Positions 45,752-56,404 are shown, numbered from the stretch's first letter. The stretch is 64,000 bases of DNA from Gracilaria gracilis (GCA_030374805.1 JARGSG010000196.1:248001-312000), one strand, 5' to 3'. Numbers and translations: made by a program. The notes: generated from the sequence alone by a model not told the origin.

Positions 45752-46872
45752 ATGACTAATCAGTATGTAGTTTGCGCATCTATGAACCGTTTCACCATTC
45801 GTTCTAGAACTCTAAACGTTCACGTTTTGACATTGCACAAAAGATTTTGTGCACAAGAGATTTTAAATATAAGGATAAGTCGAGAAGGCATTCATCCACG
45901 TGCCCAACCTCTCATGAATCGAAGAGTGCCCTTAAGGTTCGACAAGCAACCTGAGTGGGAAAGAATTCATTCCTTTGTTTCAGGAGCTTAGCAAATCTTT
46001 CATCTTATGTGATGTTAGCGGCGAATATTTACAGAACCTCAAACGATTTCGGGCATTCTTTGGCGTTTCTGTCACTGTGTGTTCTTGCGCTTGGCAACTG
46101 CTTGCTGAGAAAATTGGATTTGACGGGAGACCAATTCATCTTTTATGGGGGCTACTCTTTCTGAAGAGCTATGCATCGGAAACAGTTAACAGTCGTATAG
46201 CCGAAGTTGACGAGAAAACGTTTCGAAAGTGGTGTTGGAGAGTAGTGATCGCTTTGGCTGACTTGAAAGTGGTTTGTTTTTCAGTTTCATATAGTTCCTT
46301 TTGGTCAATCTGTTAATATTCTGACACTTTTTATTTGAAAGTTGAAGTGGAATGCAAGACTCCGATGGTATTAAAAAAATGCGGAATTTCTGGTTTCTGT
46401 AGATGGATTGGATTTTTCAATTTTAGAACCTTATCCGTTTGACTCGAGTTGGTACTATCACAAAATAAATGGGGCAGGATTGCGGTATGAGATAGGCATC
46501 AGTCTGGCTAGAGAAGATCTAGTTTGGGCAAACGGACCGTATCCGTGTGGATCATATCCAGATTTAAAGATTTTTCAAATGGTGATGAAAAAGTGTCTTT
46601 CCAAAGGCGAATATGTGGTCGCTGATGGAGGGTATCAAAATGAACGATGCCGGAAACAGGGTAGAAATGATGAAGAAACCAATCTCTACGCGATCATTAG
46701 AGCACGTCATGAGACAGCTAACAGGCGCATGAGACAATTTCGTATTCTTTCTCATAGTTTCAGACATCATCTTTCATTATATTCGGCTTGCTTTCACGCC
46801 GTTGCAAATATTACTCAGTTGTCATTCGAGGGCGGTGAACCTCTTTTTGAAATAGAAGAGCTTGGAGCTTAA
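45752..46872 (+). pseudogene. Harbinger-2 DDE transposase with one internal stop
   Basis: The N-terminal part (45752-46316) ends with LLWGLLFLKSYASETVNSRI and VDEKTFRKWCWRVVIALADL, typical of this family. A GT...AG intron from 46270 to about 46341 can join it to WNARLRWY. In-frame TAA (46372-46374) follows, then KNAEFLVSVDGLDFSI (Asp 1), PFDSSWYYHKINGAGLRYEIG, GPYPCGSYPDL, VVADGGYQNE (Asp 2), HETANRRMRQF (Glu) to the stop at 46872. All three catalytic acids are present. A frame change near 45960-45990 may be another intron. The single TAA is the clearest lesion. Confidence 0.75.
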
Positions 46873-47330
46873 TATATATTAAAACGTCTCCAGACAACTT
46901 CTTCTAAAGTATTAACTCGACCGGAATATACATCTCTATAGTTAGAAGCATGTTTTGATGGTTTTTTGATTAACAAGCTCAATCGTATTTGGTGTTTTGT
47001 ATTGCTATAACACATGTGCCGTTTCCCTGTAAATTGTAAACATACAAGTTCTATAAATCTGTAAACCTCTCTGTAGAATGTTTGTTACATTGCGCATATA
47101 GTGGATAACGAATCAAAGGAAGCAGAATATTTTTATTATGAAATAGTGCATGTTTTGTAAATGAAAGGGTTTGCATTTGGAAAACGAATGCTATGACTTT
47201 GAAAAAAAGCTTTATTTCTTGGCTTTGAACATATTAATACTAAAGCCGCTTCACAACGTAACCATTATTACTTCAATTATTACAGGGCTCAAACAAACTT
47301 TGAGGTACTGAATTTCCCGCTTTTCTCAGG

Positions 47331-47527
47331 GAAGCCAAACTTCAAGTGCCAGATCCACAAACGATCATCACAAAGAGTTTCCAGACGCAGTTCTGGATAT
47401 CCTGATCTACCAATGTTTCGTCGTTGCTCCGCGTGTGAACCGCGATTCAACCTCCAACCAGAGCAATCGAGGGATCCTAGTTCTCCAGGGAATCCAAGCT
47501 TTGCGTGCCGTTCCATTATGATCTTTA
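47331..47527 (-). pseudogene. PIF/Harbinger transposase, piece 2 (first catalytic Asp)
   Basis: Minus strand: ATGGAACGG start of MERHAKLGFPGELGSLDCSG (Asp 1 in GSLDC), then WRLNRGSHAEQ, GYPELRLETLCDDRLWIWHLKFGFP. It stops at the Harbinger-2 edge. The upstream end at 47526-47527 is the TA used by the pogo insertion; across it the frame continues correctly into piece 1. Confidence 0.8.
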
Positions 47528-49730
47528 CAGTGATCCCGCGTTACAAGAATGTGGAGCATAAACGTCGTCTGCATGCTTATAAGGCAGGTAGGAATACAAC
47601 GAGGGTTCACAAAAACCATTTAAGAAAAGAGCACTACAGTTTTTACTGAACTGTAAAGAAGGAATCTATGCGAGATTGACTCAAACTGTTAACACGCTTA
47701 ATACGCAGAGCACGTTGAGCTCGTCTGAAACCCATAACACACACAGTATCAGTATCTCCTTCGTCCTTCAGTATAAGTAGAGTAACGGCAATGTAGGCGA
47801 GCCTGTCGTCAACGCTGAGATCGTCCGATAAACGTCTATCTTCTTCCACGTCTTCTTCGTTCTCTTCTTCATCATTTGCAGTATCTAAAGCGTTAATAGC
47901 AATTTCTTCTATTGTAGGAAGTCTTGGGCATTCGTCGTCCACTCCGTCCACATTAAGCAAAGAACTCACCGTAACCCGACAAAACAGAGGTGTTGGCACT
48001 AAGTGCTGTAGCAGCTCTATAAGCTCATTGCGAAGTGTCTTCTCATCAATTTGCCCATTTCTTATATCCTTTCAGCAACCAGCAGCCCTGTGTGTAGCCA
48101 ACAGTTCCAGAACACACTATCTTGCATATCAGATTCCCAAAAACGCTTCACTTGCCGCATCGCCGCCAACTGATCAACCTTATATATGTCATGCACATCA
48201 ATATCCATCTGATCCAAAGCCCTGCGATACAAGTAGGATTTGTATCACTGTTTCAATGACGCAGTGAAACCAGCGTTCATGGGCTGTAGCTTACAAGTCG
48301 TGTTAGGAGGAAGAAAAACAACCTCGACATTTGGCAGCACATGTAGCACTTCACTACTTCCATGGACGCTTGCGTTATCTAACAAGAGTAACACCTTCTT
48401 GGAAGGCGAAAGGGTTTCCATATGACAAGAAAAGCGTTGAAACCAATCCGAAAATGGAGAGCTTGTCATCCATGCTTTCTTCTTCCAATGGTAATCGAAA
48501 CCAATATCAGAGCCAGTTTCTTATAGCGGTGCGGTCTCCGGGCCTTGCCAATGATTAGCAAAACAATTCGGTCGGTCCCCGTAGCATTTGCACATGCGAG
48601 AATTGTTAGCCTCACCTTTTCTTTCTTTCTTCCCGGTAGTCGCTCTGGTGCTACAGTACGGTCCGGTGCCAAGCCATAAGGAAGCCCAAATCCATCGGCA
48701 TTGTAGCAGTTCTCTGCATTGTATTACACAACTTTTGCCCTCAACATGTACAATTTATCCGCTATTGCTCCTTCGTCTGCGTCACCACTTCTCCATCCGA
48801 CTTAAATGACCTCAAACGGTGTTGCTTCTGGAAATTGTACAGCCACTTTTTGATCAGCGTAACAGTTATTTTCGCATTTGCAGCCAAGTTTTCATTCATC
48901 ACTTCAAGTATGCGTCTTCCTCATTGAATAATTAAAGCTCCATTTATAACTCTTCGTTCTGAAAACTGCTGCATTACCCAGTTTAAGAGTGACTTTTCAA
49001 ACTGAGTAAATGCACCCTGACGAGCACGATATTCATTCTGGGTAATGGGTGAGGTACTTGTGTTCTTTAAAATGCGAGATATTGTGGCTTGAGATGGTGG
49101 TTTGGAGAGTTTAAATGTCTCTTTGGCCAGCAGTGCGGCAGTGCTTTGATCACAAGAAAGAGCTTCTTGCAAACTTTTTTGATGTTCTTCTCGTGTTTGA
49201 TTTTTTTGTTGTAGACAGAGCTGTTCGCGTACGCATTTCAGGAGAGCTCTGAAGTATGCTTGAAGCCGTTTCTCTTCAATTTGAAACGCACAGTAAAAGG
49301 AAAAGGTTCCCCTTTATACATGTGAGGTCTTCTATAGTTTGGTGTCACTATGTTGCTTTTGGTTGCAGAACATGAGCAATCCACTGTCTTGTAAACCCTG
49401 AAAGTGCTTGTGTTTCATTCTGGTGCCCACAGAATGGTAGAATTGGAATGTAGGCTACGTTTTAGGCATAGTGATTGTTTGGGAATTGAAGTGATTGGGA
49501 TAAGCAAGACCACTAGGTATGTGTGTACCCTTAAATCAAGGGCTGAATGTTTCATAAACACACTGTTTATGATAAATTTGATTTTTAAGATTTTTGTTGT
49601 TTATTCTTCTATCCTTATTCATGCAACATACTACCTATTGCTTCAAAGTTGAAGGTTTTCACTTCATAGACCGCAGACCTCACCCGTGAAAATCCTTATT
49701 GCGCGGGATTCTTAAACCACAGGATCACTG
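47528..49730 (-). mobile_element. pogo/Tigger-type DNA transposon
   Basis: 2203 bp between TA dinucleotides (47526-47527 and 49731-49732), the target duplication of the Tc1/mariner/pogo superfamily. Ends: CAGTGATCCCGCGTTACAAG (left) and, inverted, CAGTGATCCTGTGGTTTAAG (right). It encodes a transposase on the minus strand. The host gene reads through in frame when the element and one TA are removed. Confidence 0.85.
47643..49172 (-). pseudogene. pogo/Tigger transposase, third catalytic Asp replaced
   Basis: In minus-strand order: helix-turn-helix (KLSKPPSQATISRILKNT, 49172-48921). The CENP-B-like helix region (IKKWLYNFQKQHRLRSF) lies between 48900 and 48780, with two stops. DDE domain: NADGFGLPYGLAPDRTVAPE (first Asp), GRKKEKVRLTILACANATG (48672-48466), LLLLDNASVH (second Asp) and VEVVFLPPNTTCKLQPMNAG (48469-48245). 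The third Asp (LQPMDxG) is Asn here. An acidic tail ending SQSRIDSFF (47999-47643) matches Tigger C-termini. Several frame changes and the Asp to Asn change make it inactive. Confidence 0.8.
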
Positions 49731-50330
49731 TATATTGGATCCGTTTGGCCTTATCAAGTATTCGTCACCAAATTTGGCGCAAACCGCGCTCACAAGACGC
49801 TTTCGATATTCGTGATTTGTATATTCTGATAGTTTTGTGAACGCATATAGGGCATCCGCACCAATGCCAAAGCTTAGTTGACCGAGAGCAAAAATTAGTT
49901 TCTGATGGGTAGTAGCCGATTTCTGGCCGCAATAATCATTGCGTTCAGAGAAGTATATGTGAGATTCAGTAATCTCAGCATAAACGCGATTGTAGACAGA
50001 CCGTTGCATCAATTCTCTCTTAAATACCTTTGCGGTAAATGCAGAACCTAATCGTCCAGTCGAAGGATTTACTAACGTGCTTGGCGTGAACTAGGCATCT
50101 TCAATATATCATGTGGCACATTGGCGGCAAATGTCCCGGTTTGGAACTCCCCGAACTTCTGATCCACCATGCTCTCTTTTGGATAAGCGGCGTTTTTGTA
50201 TCCCTCTATTAGTATTGAGAGCCACTACCACCAGTGTAGTAAATGATGCGGCTATGCATGTAAATGGCAGATTATCATCCAAAAATGTGGTTTCCATGTT
50301 TTCAACGTTGGTGCTGACCATTAGCAGCAT
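49731..50330 (-). pseudogene. PIF/Harbinger transposase, piece 1 (N-terminal)
   Basis: The frame 50330-50109 starts at a Met and ends with KREHGGSEVRGVPNRD (relatives: RGGSxPGRxPNxxR). After a stop near 50090 the frame resumes with VYNRVYAEITESHIYF, ERNDYCGQKSATTHQKLIFAL, GIGADALYAF and EYRKRLVSAVCAKFGDEYL. This is the helical N-terminal half of plant-type Harbinger transposases. It ends at 49731 where pogo inserted. Confidence 0.75.
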
Positions 50331-50390
50331 CTTGGCGATGGAAAACTACCGGTCGAGATGACCTTTACTTTGGCGGCATGCCGGTAAGCC

Positions 50391-51162
50391 TTTATACTGC
50401 CTGAGAATTAAAAAAGCCCAATTTTGCACGCATTATAACGTTTTACCGTTATAGAGTGCACTGGGTAGATATGACCTTAGTCGTAGTTCAACGAGTAGAA
50501 ATGCTCTTTCATCGCTTGGATGCGGGGATTTTCAGAAGATCTTTGTGGGCAAATATCCATATTCGACAGCAATAGCCTGGGATTTTATCGAATTGTGTGT
50601 CGGGCCATAGCCAAAGAGCAGGAAAGGCGCCATAAATCGCCCGAAAAAGGCATATTGGTAACACATTTGTACACGTGTGATCCTCGCCTCCAAGCGATAA
50701 GTTTTTTTATCGCGTGGCAACTCGTGGAAGTTTCTGATCCCTCCGGGTGGTTATTTTCCTTCGCTTCGCTTTCGGGAAAATAACTCTCCCTGGCGATCAA
50801 AATTTCCCTCGTAGCCCATGCGATAACCCTTACATGTCTACAATATGTGCACTGCAGCGCGAAATTAGAAGACACCGCCCTTCCAATAAAGAACTGCGCG
50901 ACAGAGCAGTCTTGTCGAAATACAGATCTCCCCACGGTATTCAGCCAATAAAACTATATAAAACGCGTGAAGCAAGTCTGTCAAACTGCTTACGTAATAA
51001 TGTAGAAGCACAAAAAACTACCATAAAGGCGCTTGTAATTATAAGACAATTTCAATCACGTCACGCTACCTCCAGCTATAACCATCAGTAATGGGGTTTT
51101 GAACCGCCACGCTGTAGTACGTCAATAGTACGAAGATGAATAGAATCAAATGACGTAGATAC
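50391..51162. other. Hairpin-rich spacer
   Basis: No recognised gene. A minus frame of 116 aa (50935-50585) is open but not identified. Two hairpins: GCGATAA/TTATCGC (50694-50714) and a perfect 10-bp pair GTTATTTTCC (50750-50759) / GGAAAATAAC (50775-50784). The unit resembles a folded MITE remnant, family unknown. Confidence 0.45.
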
Positions 51163-51391
51163 TGTCCTACAAATACCGATGAGGTGTGGGGTACGCCTGG
51201 TAGAGGGAGCGCACGAGGGCTCAACCTAAAGAGGAAAAACACACAACCAGTATGGTGGTAGGGCACCTGAAACCCGCAGGGGCAAACGACAGGGCAACTA
51301 GTCTAGACCGTGTAGGTGTACAGCAGTAAACGTCGACGCGCGGTAAAACCTGAATAGTAATAGAGTAGCAAGTGACCAAAATGGTATAGTT
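51163..51391 (-). repeat. Truncated LTR of the gypsy C family
   Basis: From TGTCCTACAAATACCGATGAGG it follows the LTR at 28859 base by base to GGTATAGTTA (51391), then similarity stops. Only the 3' 229 bp of the LTR (in element orientation) remain. Confidence 0.8.
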
Positions 51392-51928
51392 ACCCCTATG
51401 GGAAAATGTTCAAAATTGTGAGTGCATCATGAGTGCAATAAATTGATTTAAACGATTAACAATATCGCGATTTTTGCAACTGTTTATTTCAAAAACTGGA
51501 GCATCTTCGGAGTGCATAGCAACACAGTCGCCCTTCACTTGCATTCAGGAAGCGATCACACTGCGTTCCAATGTGACACCTCTCAAAGCTTAGAATCAAA
51601 CATGCGTTGACCCACCAACGCATCAAATGCGCACTCCACCGGCCATCATATTGTTGCAACCCACGTATCAACCTGTCATGTTTAAGCTATCACATTGAAC
51701 TCCTAATTCATTGGCATTTATATCGCGTCTGTCACAAAACCGAGAATGCTGGCACTCGTAATGCAAACCATATCATTTTAATACGATTGAACTCAGTCTT
51801 GCACTATGCGCCTTCCTCGTCAGGCCTGCGTTGCTTCACGGTGCCAATCTCTCTGTTTGAAGCTGACCTGCTATTCTGCTCAACAATCTCAAGTTGGTAG
51901 TTACATGTAGGTCTTCAGGCCTCGTGGT
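51392..51928. other. Spacer upstream of the BUB1-like gene
   Basis: No gene, repeat or clear promoter seen. 51607-51900 is open on the plus strand for 97 codons without recognisable content. Confidence 0.4.
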
Positions 51929-54036
51929 ATGGCCATTCCATATCACTTAAAGCGCAGTCGTGGGCAGATGGACGAGGCGCAACGGGAGGTGGCACGCAAA
52001 GAAAGGAAAACTGCTTTAGCTGAGCCATCAGTTGCATCCTCAATTGAGAATGGTGGTACCAGTACTGCAAAAACTGCCGCGTTCGACCGGCGCTGGGATA
52101 CATATCGGAGCGTGAAGCGGTTACTGGACTTCGACCTTTCACTTCATGTGCGTCCATTTCTGCGAGGGAGCTCCAACAACCGCAATCTATCCATGAGCCA
52201 AAATAGGAGCAAGCAAACAAAGAGAACAAGTTTCAGATATATAGCGATCATTCAGAGCCTTACACGGAGTCTAAATCGAAGCCTGACGAAGAACAAGACA
52301 TTCAATTTGACGTCCTGGCCAAAATCGTTGACATTGGAAAGGAATAACATGGTCGTCTTCCATCCCAAAGGCTGGTTAGAATATCCCGAAAAACGACGCT
52401 GCGGTTGGAAAGGTGAAGAAAAGATGTCTTTCCTCTCGACAAATGTCTCTATTTTAGATATATCAAGATGAAATCTATCAACTTGGAAAATCATCTTCTA
52501 TTGAAGATCAAGAATATGGTAAACCTTCCCCATCAAATGCGAACCACGAAAACTCAAACAAAGCCACAAACTTCTCCGGTTTCGTCACCTGACGCGTCTA
52601 GGCGAGGGCCATCCCCAGTACACAAGCAAAACGTAGACAGCTACAATCGCCCACCCTCGCCGACTATCAACACCAAGACCGCTCTGCCTGATATTGGCGA
52701 CATCTTGAACAGTTCATTCCCAATTGAACAGACTGATAATGCGAAGATTTCCGTACCAGTGCCTCCATCACTCTCACTCGAAACTGAAATGCCTAAAAAA
52801 GCCAACTGCGATCAAGATATTAGCAGATGAAGAACCGCCCGAATATCTCAGGTAGGAGAATAAGAGAGGGATGTCACCTGTGCACAATTCACACGCAGAG
52901 CCAACGGGATACGATGAATTGGAGCTTACCAAATACCTCAGGACCTGGGCTGTTGACCAACCATCCGTTCAGTTCATGGGAGATGTTCCTGTGAATGTTG
53001 AACCGGATACCATGGTTAGGTTGCCCTAGCGCGTTTCTGTAACTTTTTGTGTTCAGGAATCACAGTGCGATGGGTTTAATCAACGTTCGCGAGTCTTTTT
53101 CGTTGAATACATGGACAAGGATTTTGTAGAGGCTGATATGTCCGTATCTTGTACAGGAGACGTAGATGATGTTGCTCTTTTCGTCCTGAAGCAATCTTAT
53201 TCATCCAAGATATGGGAACTGTACATCAATCAGACCATTCAGAAGCGCTTTCAGAAGAAGCTCACGCAAACGGATAGCATACCCCTGGCTATTGGATTTT
53301 CACATGTCACAGGGGCGTCTTTCTTGGTGCTGGATACGAAAGGGGTTGCCTGCCTAACTAGAATACTGCAAATAACGCCGAGGAACGTGTTACCAGAATC
53401 ACTTGCTATGTTCTTGACGGTGGACTTACTGGAGACGCTGTATATGCTACATGAAATCGATTTCATTCACTCTGATGTCACTCGGGATAATGTTCTGTTT
53501 CGGAGGAATACAGCGGTGGAATTGGTGAGAGATGTGTACAACTCTTTTGTACCAAAGGTTGGCCAGCATGCAGAGTTTTGCTCGTGGACTTCAACAACTC
53601 TATCGATGTCCAACACAAGCGAGGTGCAGTTACTAGCGTTAATGATGTGGTGCGATACACGTCCCGCTTGAGCAATTCATTGTTTGACCAGCACTATCGC
53701 CCACGCAATTTTTCTGGTTGGGGATTCATTGTTGACTGCCACGGCGCGGCTGTTTGTGCGGCCAATAAGCTCGTTGTTACCTTGGACAATACTGACAGCG
53801 GCCCAGTTGCCCTGAAGCACGAAGAGGTCTGGAAGTCCTTCTTCACTGACATTTGGCGATTAGGGCGTCATCGGGACCAACACAGGCTGTTGAGGAAATG
53901 CAACGCAATTAGCAATTACGAATCCATGGAACTAGTCCTCGAGCAAGATAGGAAACTGGTATTCGAGGTTGGTACGCTGTTCAGAGTGGTTGCCTATTCC
54001 TTAGAAGCAGACGCAGATACAACAAGAAGGAATTGA
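51929..54036 (+). CDS. BUB1/Mad3-family kinase-like protein (short introns or frameshifts)
   Basis: BUB1-family proteins act at kinetochores in the spindle checkpoint. The kinase part starts near 53070: VFFVEYMDKDF, then DVALFVLKQ (putative ATP-site Lys) and KIWELYINQTI, matching the PWEFYI signature of BUB1. LLETLYMLHEIDFIHSDVTRDNVLF is the catalytic loop (Asp kept; the K of DIKPDN is T) and LVDFNNSIDV the DFG segment (BUB1: IDFGRSID), with DFN instead of DFG. The tail WKSFFTDIWRLGRH also fits. The C-lobe (53578-54036) is shifted from the N-lobe; a 38-base GT...AG intron would fix this. The 52.98-53.07 kb join also looks like a short intron. 51929-52830 is Ser/Pro-rich; no Mad3 TPR domain was found, so the N-terminus is unsure. 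Confidence 0.55.
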
Positions 54037-54239
54037 CAACTCGTTGGTAAATATAAACAGCTGTCGTAAGCAATAGGGAGAAATTACGTATGCATTTAAG
54101 CTGAACGGAGGAGACAGGGAGAAGAAAACGCAAGCAATTTTGTTGATTAGAAAAGTGGGAGCGTTCCTTATCTTTGTCCGTGGTTCGTTTCTGAACCAAC
54201 AGTCTGTGCCACATATTCGTCACAAATGTTCACAGTAAA

Positions 54240-55121
54240 CTAGAGACGAGCCCTTATCGCTGGAAAAACGCCTTTCGCGTTTTTCACTCCTTGTACTAAT
54301 ATGTCATCAGTCGGTGGCCAAACTTTCATCGGCTCGACCTCTTCTACACAGCGATACTTTTTTAAGTTCGTTACCCCCCAACGACGCAGATAATTCTCGT
54401 CAATAATTGCTTGCCCATTCAAAATCTCTGGCGGCTCCTGGACCATCTCCAATACAGTCTGATATTATAGTTGCCTTCCTTCACTGGCTACGTGCGGCCA
54501 ATTTGAAGTTCTCTGTTGCGTGACTCTCTATCATTCTAGCAGGCCATATGGCATTTATACTTATGACAGTTCGAATCACCTCCTTTCCAACTCCATGGCT
54601 ATCATTGACATACCTAGAGATACCGTGCGCAACTTTGCTCCGAAGCCATCCCAGATCAACTGGAGGACTCATTACAATAATTCGACCAAATCTTTGTCGT
54701 TTCATTATCGGAAGGACTTCCTGAACAGAGCAAAACGTTGCCCGGACATTTATCTCATGTACTAAATCATACCGAGACATTGGAGTATGCTCGACATCTT
54801 TCCCCCAAAGGATACCGCTGTTGCAAACAAGAAAGTAGATTCTCCCGTACGTTTCGAAGGTCTTCTGCATCATCTTGTGGATTTTTTTCGGATTTCGAAT
54901 TGGAAAGCCAATGCGTCAGATTCATATTGGCGTACTTCGTCCGCAACTGGGTATATGGTGCCTGGAAGATTTCGTTTTTCTTTGACGCTCTTGGCGCCAA
55001 TAACGACATTAAAACCAGCCTTTGCGAACGCCAAAGAGATTTCACGGCCAATACCTCTGCTTGCACACGTAGTCACAGCCATGCGGCCCCTCAATTGCTT
55101 CTCAGTATTTGATGATGGCAT
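54240..55121 (-). pseudogene. HSDL2-like short-chain dehydrogenase, catalytic residues lost
   Basis: Minus strand, three frames: 55121-54870, 54873-54481, 54452-54240. The order and wording follow the HSDL2 branch of SDRs: ASRGIGREISLAFAKAG, GTIYPVADEV, GRIIVMSPPVDLGWL, ISINAIWPARMIESHATENF, then MVQEPPEILNGQAIIDENYL. All four key motifs are altered. The glycine motif reads TCASRGIG (TGxSRGIG expected), NNAG reads CNSG, and the YxxxK catalytic pair reads HGISR. A nonsense codon at 54481-54483 replaces the Trp after ARSQ, and a frameshift follows. Together these indicate a decayed host gene. The family acts on fatty-acid-like substrates in peroxisomes or mitochondria. Confidence 0.75.
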
Positions 55122-55649
55122 CTGGTTCGGTGAGAAAATTAGGCAACAACCCCGGGAGCAGCAATTCAGCAGATATGATAGTCTTCAGATTCCGCGGGCT
55201 CGAGGTATTATGGAACTGCTTCGTTCTGGAGATCTCAGCAGTGTAGGTTCAGAAACATGAAGAAGTCATAGAGGACCATGAGTGGCAAACATGGATAACC
55301 ACCGCCCGAAGTCGGCGCGCTGGTAGAAAACAGCACTCTACGGGGTACAAAATCACGACCGGGTGCGTGAATTGAAAGCTCTCAAAACTTGAAACACTTG
55401 CCCCTGTTGAGATAACTCTATTAGGTTGAACGCATGATGCCTTGTTGTGTCGGCAAACGCTTTTTATCAAATGGGAACGTATACCCAGCAACGTGCTAAC
55501 TGGTGGCCAGAGCAAGTGGGAGCGAACGCTCCAGCTTGACGGTAGCAAACCCTCACGCGACGAACAAGACCTTGTTTTGGAAAATATAACCCATTGGTGG
55601 GTTCTTCTTGTGACAGTGATTGCGCACGTGAGCCGTCATCGAGCATTTT
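55122..55649. other. Spacer between SDR pseudogene and copia element
   Basis: No gene or repeat recognised. The last five bases (ATTTT, 55645-55649) are the left copy of the copia target duplication. Confidence 0.5.
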
Positions 55650-55945
55650 TGGGATTAACTGGTCAAGAAGATGCGTGTAGAGCGCGAGCGTCGCAGCGCA
55701 GAGAATTGCAGTAGTCCGTATGGCTCAGCAAGAAGAACAGGGACAAGATGGTGATCCCTCCCGTCTGCCTTCTTCCCTCCCGTCCATGGAGGGGGCAGAC
55801 GGGCACCGTTTTAGTTCAGCGTATGCGCGGTCCGTGTGGCGCCGCGATCTCCGTATGCGCGAGCTGTGTCGCGAGCAGCGCCAGCAACCATGCTTACGTG
55901 AGAGAGCGTGAAGCGGCCACGCGCAAGCAAGGCCAATCTAGCACA
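55650..55945 (-). repeat. 3' LTR of the copia element
   Basis: 296 bp; minus strand TGTGCTAGATTGG...TTAATCCCA (ends CA). It is the same length as the other LTR. Differences seen are at CAAGAAG/CAATAAG, GAGGGGG/GAGGAGG and GTGAAGC/GTGCAGC. Confidence 0.95.
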
Positions 55946-55955
55946 CTCCCCCCAC
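55946..55955 (-). other. Polypurine tract of the copia element
   Basis: Minus strand GTGGGGGGAG, directly before the 3' LTR: the priming site for plus-strand DNA synthesis. Confidence 0.75.
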
Positions 55956-56404
55956 TAACAACAATCCGAGAAGAACATGAACTGTAGGCATTGGAGTGAG
56001 TAGCAGAGCAGTCTTTCGCTATTGCGAAGAAACCATCCGTTCATCATTGCGCAACGTGCGATGAAAAACAGCACGCAAGTAACCAAGTGAATACCAAGGC
56101 GTTATGTAGTTGATCGTGAATAAAGTACCATAGTTAATCCGACAGATGGTAGAGACAAACCAATCGTTCTTGAACGAACAAAACCAGATCAGTAGAAAAC
56201 GCAGAATGTCCCAGACAAACCGTTTAACGCTATAGACTCCACAGCAGCTCTAAGGCAGCACGAGTGTAGCGCTACTACGGATTGCGCCCAGCTCGGACCA
56301 GTCCAAGGTTTCCATGCGGACCAAAACGGCTAGAACGTTCCACATCAGACGCCACGGCGCGCAGATGAAGGCCGCACAGAGCAGCACTGAAAAGCGAGCG
56401 ACTG

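Larger units (their letters stand above)
43430..47327. mobile_element. Harbinger-2: second PIF/Harbinger-type element inserted in the PIF transposase
   Basis: 3.9 kb. Left end GAAGAACGGGAAATGGC, right end (inverted) GAGAAAAGCGGGAAATTC. AGG, extendable to AGGGAAG, is present on both flanks, and 3 bp is the rule for PIF/Harbinger. It carries two divergent genes: accessory (minus, 43560-44481) and DDE transposase (plus, 45752-46872). The host frame is restored across the site. Confidence 0.65.
31600..50390. mobile_element. Old PIF/Harbinger transposon dissected by three later insertions
   Basis: Accessory gene at 31.9-32.9 kb (plus) and a convergent transposase on the minus strand in four pieces: 49731-50330, 47331-47527, 43390-43429 and 33130-33477. 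Removing gypsy D (33478-43389), Harbinger-2 (43430-47327) and pogo (47528-49730) leaves about 3 kb, the normal size of a PIF element. Outer ends are uncertain: GGGCCAGAGTAAATGT at 31619-31634 and, inverted, GCCAAAGTAAAGGT near 50360-50373 could be the terminal repeats. Confidence 0.7.

Noticed and set aside
47637..49400. Alternative pogo ends CAGTTTTTACTG / CAGGGTTTACAAG
   Set aside because: About 12 of 18 matching and no TA on the right side; the CAGTGATCC ends with TA on both sides and frame repair are clearly better.
31619..50373. Terminal inverted repeats of the old PIF element
   Set aside because: GGGCCAGAGTAAATGT and GCCAAAGTAAAGGT look alike, but no 3-bp duplication was found. Mentioned in the element entry only as a possibility.
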